DNA of 64,000 bases from Methylobacterium persicinum (GTDB lineage: Bacteria > Pseudomonadota > Alphaproteobacteria > Rhizobiales > Beijerinckiaceae), in assembly GCF_022179525.1 (NCBI RefSeq), contig NZ_BPQX01000037.1, positions 186,001 through 250,000 on the forward strand. Direction: 5' to 3'. A program made the position numbers and the translations under genes. Under the pieces are notes generated by a model that made no database searches, had not been told where the DNA came from, and worked only from the letters and a program-made list of their open reading frames with translations. Shown here piece by piece: positions 17,154 to 26,163 of the stretch. Numbering within the stretch: position 1 is the first letter of the stretch; every line of letters begins with the position of its first letter.

Positions 17154-18704
17154 ATGGCGAATGCAATCCACCTGCCCGCGGGCGAACGGCACGAGGCGGA
17201 ATCGGCAATCGTCGAGGAGTTCTGCCTCGCCCTCGACGAGGTGGGCATCTGCGTCTGGTCCCTGGACATTCCCACGGGTCGCGCGACGGTCTCGCCGACC
17301 TGCTCACGCCTGTTCGGGGTGGAACTCGACCGGCTGACGACCTTCGAGGGGTCCCAAGCCGTGGTACATCCCGAGGACCGGCAGGTCCGGGCTGACGCAA
17401 TCCAGCGCGCCCTGCGGGAAGGCGGACGGTACGAAGTCGACTACCGGGTCGAACGAACTGACGGGAGCGTGTGCTGGCTGCGCTCTAAGGGCAGCGTCCG
17501 GTTGGACGAACGGAGGCGGCCACTCCGGCACCGGGGCGTGGTCATCAGCATCGACGCTCAGAAGCGGGCCGAGGCGGATCTGCGGGCCCGGGAGGCGCAT
17601 CTGCGCTCGATCCTCGATACCGTGCCCGAGGCGATGGTTGTCATCGACGAGGCGGGGGCGATCCATTCCTTCAGCGCGGCGGCCGAGCGCCTCTTCGGTT
17701 ACGCCGCGGGCGAGATGGCGGGCCAGAACGTCCGGTTCCTGATGCCGGACGCGGTGACCGGCGAGCACGACCTGTTCCTGTCCTCCTGTCGCGACACGGG
17801 GGAGCGGCGGATCGTCGGCAGGAACAGGGCGGTGACGGGCCGGCGGCGGGACGGCTCCACGTTTCCGATGGAACTGACCGTAGGCAAGATGCGCTCGGGC
17901 GAGTCTGTCTTCTACACGGCCTTCATCAACGACCTCACCGAACGCCAGCGCACTGAGACGCGGATGCGCGAGCTTCAGTCCGAGTTGGCGCACATGTCAC
18001 GGCTCAGCGAGATGGGTGAGATGGCCTCGACCCTGGCCCACGAGCTGAACCAACCGCTCGGCGCCATCGCCAACTACACGAAGGGGTGCCGCCGTCTCCT
18101 GGCCAGCCCCGATCCCGCCTCCATCGCCAAGACGATCGAAGTCCTCGACAAGGCGGCCGAACAGGCCCTCCGGGCCGGGCAGATCATCCGCCGGTTGCGC
18201 GAGTTCGTCGCCCGCGGCGAGACGGAGAAACGGGTCGAGCCGGTCGCCCGGCTGGTCGAGGAGGCCGGCGCCCTCGCCCTCGTCGGAGCCCGGGAGCAGG
18301 GTATCACCTCGGGGATCGTCCTCGATCCGGCAACCGATTGCGTTCTGGTCGACCGGGTGCAGGTGCAGCAGGTCCTGTTCAACCTGATGCGGAATGCCCG
18401 GGAGGCCATGCAGCACAGCGTCCTGCGCGAACTGACCATCACGACGCGGATGGTCGGGCCGGAATTGGCCGAGATCGCGGTGGCGGACACAGGCCCCGGC
18501 ATCCCCGAAGAGGTGGCCGACCGCCTGTTCGAGCCCTTCGTGACCACGAAGCGGACAGGAATGGGCGTCGGGCTCTCGATCTGCCGCACGATCGTTGAGG
18601 CGCATGGGGGCCGCCTGACGGCGGAGCGCAACCCGCATGGCGGGGCGACCTTCCGGCTTACCTTGCCGACGGCGGACAGGGGGGACCTCGGCGATGCCGT
18701 CTAG
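17154..18704 (+). CDS. fixL: Oxygen sensor histidine kinase FixL
   Basis: The 516-aa protein has two PAS domains and a kinase module. PAS1 spans about residues 25-135; PAS2 about 145-265 contains [20 protein letters not shown], where His205 in the GEHD segment aligns with the haem-ligating His of Bradyrhizobium FixL, and [20 protein letters not shown], where Arg225 matches the ligand-responsive Arg of that protein. The dimerisation helix [20 protein letters not shown] leads into [17 protein letters not shown] with phospho-accepting His296, then N-box [23 protein letters not shown] and [20 protein letters not shown]. Oxygen bound to haem should keep the kinase off; low oxygen activates phosphotransfer to FixJ. 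It lacks N-terminal membrane helices, so it is the soluble type. It overlaps fixJ by 11 bases. Confidence 0.92.
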   Translation: MANAIHLPAGERHEAESAIVEEFCLALDEVGICVWSLDIPTGRATVSPTCSRLFGVELDRLTTFEGSQAVVHPEDRQVRADAIQRALREGGRYEVDYRVERTDGSVCWLRSKGSVRLDERRRPLRHRGVVISIDAQKRAEADLRAREAHLRSILDTVPEAMVVIDEAGAIHSFSAAAERLFGYAAGEMAGQNVRFLMPDAVTGEHDLFLSSCRDTGERRIVGRNRAVTGRRRDGSTFPMELTVGKMRSGESVFYTAFINDLTERQRTETRMRELQSELAHMSRLSEMGEMASTLAHELNQPLGAIANYTKGCRRLLASPDPASIAKTIEVLDKAAEQALRAGQIIRRLREFVARGETEKRVEPVARLVEEAGALALVGAREQGITSGIVLDPATDCVLVDRVQVQQVLFNLMRNAREAMQHSVLRELTITTRMVGPELAEIAVADTGPGIPEEVADRLFEPFVTTKRTGMGVGLSICRTIVEAHGGRLTAERNPHGGATFRLTLPTADRGDLGDAV

Positions 18705-19302
18705 GCTCGTGCACGTCGTGGACGACGATCCGGCCATGCGCGAATCCCTCGCCTTTCTCTTGACGACCGCGGGATACGAGGTGCGCGTCTACGAGACGGC
18801 GATCGACTTCCTCGACAGGCTTGATGAGACGGTCTCGGGGTGCGTCCTGGCCGACATCCGCATGCCTGGTCTTGACGGGATGACGCTGCTTCGCCGTCTG
18901 CGAGCGGCCGGCAGGAAGCTCCCGGTCGTGATGATGACGGGGCACGGCGACGTCCCCCTCGCAGTGGAAGCCATGAAGCTCGGCGCAGACGATTTCCTCG
19001 AAAAGCCCTTCGACGATGAATCCCTCCTGCACACCCTGCGCTCGGCCCTGGAGCGGGATGGCTCGGGGCCGCCCCGCGATCCCGGGCTGCAGGACTTCGT
19101 CCGGAGGGTCGGAACCCTGACCGAGCGCGAGCGGCAGGTGCTGGACGCCCTCGTCGCCGGAGGGACCAGCAAGGAGATCGCCCGGACCCTCGACATCAGC
19201 CCCCGGACCGTCGAGATCTACCGAGCCAAGCTCATGGCCAAGACCCGCGCCTGCAACCTGCAGGAACTGGTGCGCTGGGCCGTCTTGGCCGGAATCGCGT
19301 GA
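18694..19302 (+). CDS. fixJ: Response regulator FixJ
   Basis: The 202-aa protein has a receiver domain (residues 1-120: [20 protein letters not shown], phospho-accepting Asp54 in [33 protein letters not shown], and ADDFLEKPF with the conserved Lys) and a LuxR-type helix-turn-helix C-terminal domain ([20 protein letters not shown] then [20 protein letters not shown]). When phosphorylated by FixL it should activate fixK. ATG 18694 is chosen because it gives the standard receiver start and an 11-base overlap with fixL, typical of coupled two-component pairs. Confidence 0.93.
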   Translation: MPSRLVHVVDDDPAMRESLAFLLTTAGYEVRVYETAIDFLDRLDETVSGCVLADIRMPGLDGMTLLRRLRAAGRKLPVVMMTGHGDVPLAVEAMKLGADDFLEKPFDDESLLHTLRSALERDGSGPPRDPGLQDFVRRVGTLTERERQVLDALVAGGTSKEIARTLDISPRTVEIYRAKLMAKTRACNLQELVRWAVLAGIA

Positions 19303-19349
19303 GGGACGGGCGTTGCCGAAAGCCGACGCACCGGCTGGGATGTCGCAAT

Positions 19350-19384
19350 AAGCCCGCCGCGGGACTTTGCGGGCGCGGCGGCTT
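19350..19384 (+). terminator. Hairpin downstream of fixJ
   Basis: AAGCCCGCCGCG and CGCGGCGGCTT can pair over about eleven base pairs with one bulged C, starting 47 bases after the fixJ stop. No U-run follows, so it is a stable stem that may terminate or protect the fixLJ transcript rather than a classical intrinsic terminator. Confidence 0.4.
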
Positions 19385-19719
19385 GCGCGGAACGGCCCAG
19401 GGCTCAGTGAGGGACTGCCTGCGCCTTCCCCGTTCCGGCTGCTCCGAGGCTGTCATATCCGGAGCCGCGACTCTTGACCTGCCGCAAGTCGTGCGGAGCA
19501 CCGACGTCTCGGAGCATCCGGCCGCCGGGGGCGGTCTGTCGCATACCCGCCCAAGCTCCGCCGACAGGAGAGCCCGCAGGACCCGCGGGAGATTGAGCTA
19601 GGTCAACGCCCCGGCACTGGAACGAGGGAGCCTGCGGCCATCCGAGACGGCGGATGATCCGCCGTCGGCGAGCCGGGTGCCGCCCATCGTCCCGGCTCCA
19701 CGACCAAGAGGAGCGGTCG
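19385..19719. other. Intergenic region ahead of the SPW-repeat gene
   Basis: Apart from the FixK-type box at 19593-19606, this 335-base stretch contains no plausible gene. It has a short inverted motif CATCCGAGACGGCGGATG at about 19639-19656, 64 bases before the start codon of the next gene, which could fold into a small leader hairpin. Confidence 0.4.
19593..19606 (+). promoter_or_regulatory. FixK/FNR-type box upstream of SPW-repeat gene
   Basis: TTGAGCTAGGTCAA is a perfect TTGA-N6-TCAA site. It is centred about 120 bases before the ATG of the SPW-repeat membrane protein, with a start expected some 80 bases upstream of that ATG if the usual -41.5 geometry holds. The site is close to the fixLJ and fixK genes, supporting real regulation. 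Confidence 0.65.
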
Positions 19720-20088
19720 ATGCTGACGATCAAGAACCGGACCGAAGACATGGTCCCCAATGCCATCAACATCCTTCTGGGTGCGCTGCTCATCCTCAGC
19801 CCGTGGCTGCTGGGGCTCGAATACGAGACCGCGGTGGCGCGCAACGCCCTGATCAGCGGGATAGCCATCGCCGGCGTTGCGGCCATCGCCCTGGACAGGA
19901 CGTACGATTGGGAGGAATTCCTGAACCTCGCCGTCGGCATGTGGGTCGCGATGGCGCCGTGGGTCTTCGGTTTCGCGGACGGCGGCTTCATGATGTGGAC
20001 GCATCTGATCATCGGGCTCGCGGTGGCCGTCGTCGCCGCGTTCGAACTCTGGCGGCTCTTCGTGTCGCCCGAGACGCAGTCGGTCTGA
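19720..20088 (+). CDS. SPW repeat membrane protein
   Basis: The 122-aa product starts MLTIKNRTEDMVPNAINILL and has four hydrophobic helices in two pairs. The signature occurs twice: LGALLILSPWLLGL in the first pair and VGMWVAMAPWVFGF in the second, with the expected Ser replaced by Ala in the second. SPW-repeat proteins are small membrane proteins of unknown mechanism, often found in stress or low-oxygen regulons. AAGAGGAGC six bases before ATG 19720 fixes the start. The FixK-type box upstream suggests induction at low oxygen. Confidence 0.88.
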   Translation: MLTIKNRTEDMVPNAINILLGALLILSPWLLGLEYETAVARNALISGIAIAGVAAIALDRTYDWEEFLNLAVGMWVAMAPWVFGFADGGFMMWTHLIIGLAVAVVAAFELWRLFVSPETQSV

Positions 20089-20106
20089 CCTGCAGGCCGG
20101 CAAGAG

Positions 20107-20133
20107 ACCGGACGCAGCGACGCGGCGTCCGGT
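20107..20133 (+). terminator. Hairpin downstream of the SPW-repeat gene
   Basis: ACCGGACGC and GCGTCCGGT form a perfect nine-base-pair stem with a nine-base loop, 18 bases after the stop codon. The following bases (TCGACAAAAG) give no T-run, so termination efficiency is uncertain. Confidence 0.4.
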
Positions 20134-20165
20134 TCGACAAAAGCGGACGGCCGATGCGTCTGTCC

Positions 20166-20180
20166 GTAGTTGTCCCTAAG
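20166..20180 (+). promoter_or_regulatory. Possible FixJ-type site in the fixK upstream region
   Basis: The element GTAGTTGTCCCTAAG lies about 88 bases before the fixK start codon and is followed by the inverted repeat CTTAAGTTAAG. It resembles the conserved G-T-A-G-T-T-x-C-C-C-T-A-A-G pattern I recall from FixJ-dependent fixK promoters. The memory is not exact, so this is a candidate only. Confidence 0.35.
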
Positions 20181-20267
20181 CAAGCACTCTTAAGTTAAGA
20201 ACCTGAATTTCTCGGCCCCCGGCGGAACGCCACTCTCACCCATCGGTCACGGGCGAGGAATAGGGCC

Positions 20268-20960
20268 ATGACAACCGAGTTCACCCCGCCGACGGCTTTG
20301 GAGACGTTCGCGGAGCACCCCTCGTGCCGCGTGGAGTTTCCGGAGATCGCACCTTTCAAGGGGCATCCCGAGATCATCGGGACGTCGTTTTCCTATTCGC
20401 GGGAGGAGGAGATCTACGGCGAGGGGGAGGAGGCGGAATTCGTCTACAAGATCGTCGGGGGGGCCGTGCGCACTCATAACATCCTGAACGACGGGCGCCG
20501 GCAGATCACGGGGTTCCACCTGCCCGGCGACCTGTTCGGTCTGGAGTCGGGCGCGACCCACCGGCACACGGCCGAGGCCCTGACCGAGACGAGGGTCCTG
20601 ATCTTCAAGCGCCGTCAGATCGAACGTGCCGCCGCCAGCTTCGCCGAAGTCGCCTGTCAACTCTGGACCCGGGCGACGACCGAACTGCGCCATGCCCAGG
20701 ACCTCGCCGTCCTTCTCGGGCGCTGCACGGCGCAGGAACGCATCGCCGCGTTCCTGATCGAGGTGGATGAGCGCCTCGGCGGGACCAGCACCTTCGCCCT
20801 GCCGATGACCCGGCGCGACATCGCGGATTATCTCGGTCTCACCGTCGAGACGGTCTCGCGCACGCTTTCGCTGATGGAGGAACACGGGGCGCTGCTCCGC
20901 AGCGGCGGCCGTCGCATCAGCATCCGCCACGGTCGCCTCCGGCAGCTCGCCGGCGACTGA
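20268..20960 (+). CDS. fixK: CRP/FNR family transcription regulator FixK
   Basis: The 230-aa protein has a cyclic-nucleotide-like beta-barrel (EEAEFVYKIVGGAVRTHNIL, GRRQITGFHLPGDLFGLESG), a long dimer helix, and a winged helix with MTRRDIADYLGLTVETVSRT, whose recognition helix carries the E-T-V-S-R residues that read TTGA half-sites. It lacks the N-terminal cysteine cluster of FNR, as expected for FixK, so it senses oxygen indirectly through FixLJ. Several boxes it could bind lie within 4 kb. It converges on the universal stress gene with eight bases between stops. Confidence 0.9.
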   Translation: MTTEFTPPTALETFAEHPSCRVEFPEIAPFKGHPEIIGTSFSYSREEEIYGEGEEAEFVYKIVGGAVRTHNILNDGRRQITGFHLPGDLFGLESGATHRHTAEALTETRVLIFKRRQIERAAASFAEVACQLWTRATTELRHAQDLAVLLGRCTAQERIAAFLIEVDERLGGTSTFALPMTRRDIADYLGLTVETVSRTLSLMEEHGALLRSGGRRISIRHGRLRQLAGD

Positions 20961-20968
20961 CCGGTCCG

Positions 20969-21784
20969 TCAGTGGCTCATCAGGCAACAGACAGGGGCGG
21001 AGGTCAGCAGCGAGCGTGTCACCCCGCCGAACGCCCATTCGCGCAGGCGGCCATGCCCGTAGGCGCCCGCGACGATCAGATTGACCGCGCGCTCCCTGGC
21101 GGCCTCCATGAGCGCGTCGGCGACCGATCCTCCGCCCGACGCACTCGCCTCGACGATCCTGGCGGCGACCTGCTGCGCATGCAGGAAACCGATGACCTCG
21201 CGGGTTTCCATCGCACCCTGTCCGTCGTCGATCGCGATCACATCGACATGCAAGGCCCGTTTGAGGAACGGAAGCGCGTCCCGCACGGCGCGGCGGGCCT
21301 CGCGGGTGTTCTTCCAGCCGATGGCGATCCGTTGGGGAGCGAGATGATCGATCCCCGGCGGCACGACCAGGACGGGCCGTCCCAGCCGCATGATCGCATC
21401 GGCGGTATCGATGGAGAAAAGGCCGGGACCGCCGCCTGTCCCGCGGCCGAGCACCACGAGATCTGCGCCGGCAGCCTGCCGGACCAGGAAGGGGAGCGGG
21501 AAGTCGAGGTTCGAGCGCCACGCCACCCGGCTGCGCGCACCCGCCGCCTCGTCGAAGGCCGCATGGGCGAGGCGGAGATCGTTGAGGACGACCTCATCGG
21601 AATCCGCCAAGGCGTAGACGCCGGCCGGCGTCGGCCCCACCGGAGGGACCGTGTAGTCCGGCTGATCCGCCGCGACGCCGATCAACCGTGCCCGGAAGAA
21701 ATCGGCGAGGTCGCCCGCGACCCGGACGCGGTCCCGTGCCTCCGGCGTCAGATCCATCGCGACCATGATGCTGGCGTAGGACAT
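20969..21784 (-). CDS. Universal stress protein, tandem UspA domains
   Basis: The 271-aa product begins MSYASIMVAMDLTPEARDRV and holds two UspA folds. The first ends around GADLVVLGRGTGGGPGLFSI and IMRLGRPVLVVPPGID; the second starts HLAPQRIAIGWKNTREARRA and has NLIVAGAYGHGRLREWAFGG, the G-x2-G-x9-G-type nucleotide-binding loop. ATG 21784 follows a GGAGACTGCATC site; longer frames upstream are shadow. It lies 159 bases behind the BON-domain gene in the same direction, so both may be one FixK-driven transcript. Confidence 0.9.
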   Translation of the reverse strand: MSYASIMVAMDLTPEARDRVRVAGDLADFFRARLIGVAADQPDYTVPPVGPTPAGVYALADSDEVVLNDLRLAHAAFDEAAGARSRVAWRSNLDFPLPFLVRQAAGADLVVLGRGTGGGPGLFSIDTADAIMRLGRPVLVVPPGIDHLAPQRIAIGWKNTREARRAVRDALPFLKRALHVDVIAIDDGQGAMETREVIGFLHAQQVAARIVEASASGGGSVADALMEAARERAVNLIVAGAYGHGRLREWAFGGVTRSLLTSAPVCCLMSH

Positions 21785-21943
21785 GATGCAGTCTCCGCTG
21801 CCCGGGATGGCGCGTGGGTTCGAGGGGCAGCGGATGTGGTCGGTCGTCCAGGCCGGCCCGTGTTGTCCGGTGAGCGGGGAGGGCACTGGCACCCGCCATG
21901 AGTCCGGCGACCCTCTTTTGCCGCCGGCTGTTTGATCCCGCTG

Positions 21944-22591
21944 TCAGGGCAGCGTCAGATGGTCCTCGACGGCGCGCACGCCGGGCGCCGACCATGCGGC
22001 GTTCTCGGCCAGCTGGCGCTCGTACCAAGCGTTGACCTTGCCCTCGAGGATGACCTTGGCATCCTTGACCGTGACCTTGATGGCGTCCGCTTCCAACTCG
22101 GCGTTGCGTTTGAGCGCGGCCATGATCTTCGCGCGCACATCGGGAACGCTGGCCTTGGGCATCACTTCGATGGAATTCGTGATCCCGGCCACACCCGCGA
22201 GGCGCCGGATCGCCCGGTAGGCTTCCTCCCGCTGGTACTGCCAGCCGACCCTGCCGTTCAGCGTTACCCAGCCGTCCAGGACCTTCACCTGAACGGTATT
22301 CTTCGGGATCGTCGCCGACCAATCGAGCATCTGCACCGCCCGCTGCGCCAGATCCTCGTCGCGCGGGGGCGTTTCACCGTCGAAGCGAACCTTGATCTCC
22401 TCGACGACACCGCGCACGCCCCGCACCTTCTGAGCCGCCTTCTCGGCCGCGTCGCGCTCCGCGAAGCTGCCAACGTGCCCGGACAGGGTGACGATGCCGT
22501 TCTCGACAGCGACACCGATATGGGCCGCCTCGATACGTGGATCGAAGTCGAGTTCTTCGATGACGTGCTGACGGATCAGTGTGTCGCGCAT
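21944..22591 (-). CDS. Triple BON-domain protein
   Basis: The 215-aa protein has three BON domains of about 65-70 residues. Their conserved Gly positions are visible in GIVTLSGHVGSFAERDAAEK, GWVTLNGRVGWQYQREEAYR and AKVILEGKVNAWYERQLAEN, each preceded by a helix and followed by a V-x-G-V segment. No signal peptide is present, so it is cytoplasmic, unlike OsmY. BON domains bind membranes or lipids, and triple-BON proteins of this kind are common in alphaproteobacterial stress regulons. A FixK-like box and a TAATGT -10-like hexamer lie upstream. Confidence 0.88.
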   Translation of the reverse strand: MRDTLIRQHVIEELDFDPRIEAAHIGVAVENGIVTLSGHVGSFAERDAAEKAAQKVRGVRGVVEEIKVRFDGETPPRDEDLAQRAVQMLDWSATIPKNTVQVKVLDGWVTLNGRVGWQYQREEAYRAIRRLAGVAGITNSIEVMPKASVPDVRAKIMAALKRNAELEADAIKVTVKDAKVILEGKVNAWYERQLAENAAWSAPGVRAVEDHLTLP

Positions 22592-22638
22592 CGACCTTCT
22601 CCCGAACGTCCAAGTCCAGTCCGCTTCCGAACGGGTCA

Positions 22639-22680
22639 GACATTAGGACAGGCGAGATGCCCGACATTGATGTAGCGCAA
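22639..22680 (-). promoter_or_regulatory. Candidate FixK-dependent promoter of the BON gene
   Basis: Read leftwards, TTGCGCTACATCAA (22667-22680) matches TTGA-N6-TCAA with a single mismatch in the first half-site. Downstream, TAATGT (22640-22645) sits at the distance expected for a -10 element when the box is centred near -41.5. Transcription would start about 40 bases before the BON start codon. Confidence 0.5.
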
Positions 22681-22719
22681 GCGCCGTTCTCACGGCCCGG
22701 CAGTCTCAGGGAGAGCCAA

Positions 22720-22793
22720 TGGAGCGGGTGAAGGGAATCGAACCCTCGTATTCAGCTTGGAAGGCTGCTGCTCTACCATTGAGCTACACCCGC
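22720..22793 (-). tRNA. tRNA-Gly (anticodon TCC)
   Basis: The minus strand reads GCGGGTGTAGCTCAATGG at the 5' end, with the anticodon loop CTTCCAA (anticodon TCC), the T-arm GAGGGTTCGATTCCCTT and a 3' end CACCCGCTCCA. The acceptor stem GCGGGTG/CACCCGC pairs perfectly over seven base pairs and the terminal CCA is encoded in the DNA. Total length is 74 bases with CCA. Confidence 0.97.
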
Positions 22794-22839
22794 GCGGGCG
22801 TCGATCTAGCACGCCCGCTGCGGCCTGAGAAGACGGCCT

Positions 22840-23685
22840 TCAGGTTGTAAGGCCCAGGGCCGCCCGGGCCTCGGCCGGGCTGGCCACCCGGCGTCCGTGC
22901 CGGGCGACCGCCTCGGCCGCGAGGCCGACCAATTCGGCGTTGCTCGCCGCCAGCCGGTCCTTCGTCACCCGGATATTGTCTTCCAACCCGGTGCGGACTG
23001 CATCCGCCCCGCGGGCCAGCGCCCATTCCATCACGACGCCCTGGTTGCGGCCGATGCCCGCCGCGGTCCAGGTCGCCTTCGGCAGGGTGCGGCGGCACTC
23101 GGCGAGCAGGATGTCGAGAAGGTGCTCGTCCGCCGGCATGGCGTTCTGCACGCCCATGACGAACTGCACGTGAGGGCGCTCATCCATGAGACCGGCCTCG
23201 ATCAGGCGCTTGGCCCCGTGGAGATGCGACAGGTCGAAGATCTCGATCTCCGGGCGCACCCCGAACTGCTTCATCTGCGTGGCGAGATCGGTCACGAGGG
23301 TCGCGGCATTCTCGTAGACGATCGTCGGGAAATTCACCGAGCCCGTCGAGAGCGACGCCATGTCGGGGCGGTGTTTTAGCGACAGGCCCCGGGCCGCCGG
23401 ATCGCGACCCCGGCCGCCCGTGGAAAACTGGACGATCATGCCCGGGCAATGGCGGCGCAAGCCTTCCTGGACCGCGGCGAACCTGTCGGGATCAGAGGAG
23501 GGACTCTCGTCGTCGTTGCGCACGTGGATATGGGCCAGGGTCGCCCCCGCCTCGAACGCCTGATGCGTCGACTCGATCTGCTCTGGCACCGTGACCGGGA
23601 CCGCCGGATTGTCCTTTTTGCGGGGCACCGAACCCGAGATCGCCACCGCGATCACCACCGGTGCGTCGTGTCCTGATGTCGCCAT
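22840..23685 (-). CDS. BKACE family (3-keto-5-aminohexanoate cleavage enzyme-like, DUF849) protein
   Basis: The 281-aa product folds as a TIM barrel that uses zinc to condense a beta-keto acid with acetyl-CoA, producing acetoacetate or another keto acid plus a CoA ester. Family marks visible are VIAVAISGSVPRKKDNPAVP with the early PVTVPEQI, LAHIHVRNDD (zinc-binding HxH), IVQFSTGGRGRDPAARGLSL, RPDMASLSTGSVNFP and GVVMEWALARGADAVRTGLE with DNIRVTK. The beta-keto acid used cannot be read from sequence; the family is very diverse. ATG 23685 is supported by AGGGA upstream. No catabolic partner genes lie beside it. Confidence 0.87.
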   Translation of the reverse strand: MATSGHDAPVVIAVAISGSVPRKKDNPAVPVTVPEQIESTHQAFEAGATLAHIHVRNDDESPSSDPDRFAAVQEGLRRHCPGMIVQFSTGGRGRDPAARGLSLKHRPDMASLSTGSVNFPTIVYENAATLVTDLATQMKQFGVRPEIEIFDLSHLHGAKRLIEAGLMDERPHVQFVMGVQNAMPADEHLLDILLAECRRTLPKATWTAAGIGRNQGVVMEWALARGADAVRTGLEDNIRVTKDRLAASNAELVGLAAEAVARHGRRVASPAEARAALGLTT

Positions 23686-23872
23686 CGTCGGTGTCCCTGT
23701 GCTCGTCCGCATCCACCCGCGGCACTTGTCATAGCCCCGCTGTGCCCCTGGCCAAACATCGCGGGGCAGCGCCTATCCGCTCTCGGACGACAATGCCGCC
23801 ACTTTGACCGCACCGGGCTTGAGTCGGCGGCACGATTGACGCACCTCTCGCGAGCGGCCGGAGGTGACGGGA

Positions 23873-24319
23873 ATGAACGATACGGTGCTGGTCCTGAATG
23901 GGCCGAACCTCAACCTGCTGGGCCAGCGCCAGCCGGAGGTCTACGGCAGCGCCACCCTCGCCGATGTCGAGGCGCTGTGCCGGTCCACGGCCGCGGAGTT
24001 CGGTCTGCAAGCCGAATGCCGTCAGAGCAACGCCGAGCATGTGCTCATCGACGCGATCCATGAGTTCCGCATCGGGACGGCCGGCATCGTGATCAATGCG
24101 GGGGCCTACACCCATACCTCCGTGGCGATCCTCGATGCCCTGAATGCCTGCGAGGTGCCGGTGATCGAGTGTCACATCTCGAACGTCCATCGCCGCGAAG
24201 CCTTTCGACATCACTCGTACGTGTCGAAGGCGGCCACCGCCGTGTTGGCGGGGTTCGGCATCCACGGTTATGCCCTGGCCATCCGCCACCTCGCGCAGCT
24301 GCGAAGGGCGGGGGGTTGA
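23873..24319 (+). CDS. aroQ: Type II 3-dehydroquinate dehydratase
   Basis: The 148-aa enzyme dehydrates 3-dehydroquinate to 3-dehydroshikimate in the shikimate pathway. It shows [20 protein letters not shown] with the flexible lid Arg/Tyr region, [37 protein letters not shown] with the substrate-binding Asn/His, and [20 protein letters not shown] carrying the catalytic His in ECHISN. Length is typical of the dodecameric type II enzyme. GGAGGTGACGGGA directly before ATG 23873 fixes the start. Confidence 0.95.
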   Translation: MNDTVLVLNGPNLNLLGQRQPEVYGSATLADVEALCRSTAAEFGLQAECRQSNAEHVLIDAIHEFRIGTAGIVINAGAYTHTSVAILDALNACEVPVIECHISNVHRREAFRHHSYVSKAATAVLAGFGIHGYALAIRHLAQLRRAGG

Positions 24320-24391
24320 TCGAGCAGGGTTGACGCCCGCTCCCGTTGGCATGAGGACAACGCAGACCGTCCTATCCCCGAGCGTTGAGAC

Positions 24392-25090
24392 ATGACCTCT
24401 TTCCTGCCGATCGACCGGAAGCTGATCGCCCGCGAGGCGGCGAAGATGTTCCTGGAGATCGAGGCCGTCCATTTCTACAAGACCGAACCGTTCAAGTTCA
24501 CCTCGGGCTGGGCAAGTCCCGTCTATACGGATTGCCGCAAGATCATTTCGTATCCCCGGTTGCGCACCGCCCTCATCGACTTCGCCGTCTCGACCATCGT
24601 GCGCGAGGTCGGCTACGAATCGCTGACCCATATCGCCGGCGGCGAGACGGCGGGTATCCCCTTCGCCGCGTGGATCGCCGACCGCCTCGGGCTGCCGATG
24701 CAGTACGTGCGCAAGAAGGCGAAGGGCTTCGGCCGCAATGCGCAGATCGAGGGCGAGGTCGTGGAGGGCGCGAAGACGCTCCTCGTCGAGGATCTGGCGA
24801 CGGACGGGCGCAGCAAGGTCAACTTCTGCAAGGCCCTGCGGGACGCGGGCGCCACGGTCGATCACTGCTTCGTTCTCTTCTACTACGACATCTTCCCCGA
24901 CAGCGCCGATCTGCTGAAGGAAACCGGCATCAAGCTGCACGCTCTGACCACGTGGTGGGACGTGCTGGAAGTCGCCAAGGAGGCGGGCACCTTCGATCCC
25001 GTGACGCTCAAGGAGGTGGAGAGCTTCCTGCACGAACCCGCCGCATGGTCGTCGGCCCACGGCGGCATCTCCGCCTTCGGTCAGGGCTGA
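24392..25090 (+). CDS. pyrE: Orotate phosphoribosyltransferase
   Basis: The 232-aa enzyme makes orotidine 5'-phosphate from orotate and PRPP. Visible are [20 protein letters not shown] near the N-terminus, [20 protein letters not shown], the flexible loop [20 protein letters not shown], and the PRPP-binding motif [20 protein letters not shown]. It belongs to the longer alphaproteobacterial PyrE type. It is followed eight bases later by pyrC, so two pyrimidine steps are co-transcribed. Confidence 0.94.
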   Translation: MTSFLPIDRKLIAREAAKMFLEIEAVHFYKTEPFKFTSGWASPVYTDCRKIISYPRLRTALIDFAVSTIVREVGYESLTHIAGGETAGIPFAAWIADRLGLPMQYVRKKAKGFGRNAQIEGEVVEGAKTLLVEDLATDGRSKVNFCKALRDAGATVDHCFVLFYYDIFPDSADLLKETGIKLHALTTWWDVLEVAKEAGTFDPVTLKEVESFLHEPAAWSSAHGGISAFGQG

Positions 25091-25098
25091 GGCGCATC

Positions 25099-26163
25099 AT
25101 GGCCGCCGATCCCGCCCCCGCCGCCCTCGATCGCCTCGTCATCCGCAAGCCGGACGACTGGCACATCCACCTCCGCGACGGGGCCATGCTGCGGGCGGCG
25201 CTTCCCTACACGGCGGCGCAGTTCGCCCGCGGCATCATCATGCCGAACCTCGTGCCCCCGGTGACGACCGTCGAGGCCGCCGCCGGCTACCGGGACCGCA
25301 TCCTCGCGGCCCTGCCGGAGGGGATGCGCTTCACGCCGCTCATGACCTGTTATCTCACCGACGCCACGAGCCCGGACGAGATCGAGCGCGGTTTCGCGGA
25401 GAAGGTCTGGATCGCGGCCAAGCTCTACCCGGCCGGCGCCACCACCAATTCCCACGCGGGCGTCACCGACCTCGCCACCATCGCCCCGGTGCTGGAGCGG
25501 ATGGAGCGGATCGGCATGCCGCTCCTGATCCACGGCGAGGTGACGGACCCGGCCGTCGATATCTTCGACCGGGAGGCCGTGTTCATGGAGACGAAGCTCC
25601 TGCCGCTGCTCGCCCGCCACCAGGGCCTGAAGGTCACGGTGGAGCATGCCACCACCGCGGAGATCCTCGACGTCGTTCGCGCCAACGCCCCGCGGGTCGC
25701 CGCGACGATCACCCCCCATCACCTCGTCATCAACCGCACGCACATCTTCCAGGGGGGGCTCAGGCCGCACCTGTACTGCCTGCCCGTGGCGAAGCGGGAG
25801 CGGCACCGCCTTGCCCTGCGCAAGGCGGCGACGTCCGGAGAAGAATGCTTCTACCTCGGCACCGATACGGCACCGCACCCGGTGGGTGCGAAGGAGTCGG
25901 CCTGTGGCTGCGCGGGTGTGTTCTGCGGCCCCACCGCCCTGCAGACCTATGTCCAGGTCTTCGATGAAGAGGGTGCGCTCGACCGGTTCGAGGGGTTCGC
26001 CTCCCTCCGCGGTGCCCGCTTCCACGGGTTGGAGCCCAATGCCGACACCATCACCCTGGAGAGACGGCCAGGGCGGGTCGCCACCTGTGTCGCGGTGGAC
26101 GACACGGAGGTCGTGGTCTTCCGCGGGGACGAGACCCTGCCCTGGACGATCGGGAGGGCGTGA
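25099..26163 (+). CDS. pyrC: Dihydroorotase (class II, PyrC)
   Basis: The 354-aa zinc amidohydrolase interconverts carbamoyl aspartate and dihydroorotate. The metal-binding HxH is in [20 protein letters not shown]; Lys of [17 protein letters not shown] is the residue normally carbamylated to bridge the zincs; further ligands are in [17 protein letters not shown] and [10 protein letters not shown]; substrate Asp is in [19 protein letters not shown]. The C-terminus of about 110 residues matches the E. coli-type enzyme. It overlaps the following amidase start by four bases (GTGA). Confidence 0.94.
   Translation: MAADPAPAALDRLVIRKPDDWHIHLRDGAMLRAALPYTAAQFARGIIMPNLVPPVTTVEAAAGYRDRILAALPEGMRFTPLMTCYLTDATSPDEIERGFAEKVWIAAKLYPAGATTNSHAGVTDLATIAPVLERMERIGMPLLIHGEVTDPAVDIFDREAVFMETKLLPLLARHQGLKVTVEHATTAEILDVVRANAPRVAATITPHHLVINRTHIFQGGLRPHLYCLPVAKRERHRLALRKAATSGEECFYLGTDTAPHPVGAKESACGCAGVFCGPTALQTYVQVFDEEGALDRFEGFASLRGARFHGLEPNADTITLERRPGRVATCVAVDDTEVVVFRGDETLPWTIGRA

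Noticed and set aside
24385-26163. Apparent 592-residue fusion ahead of pyrC
   Set aside because: The upstream part is the shadow of pyrE in another frame; pyrC begins at 25099.
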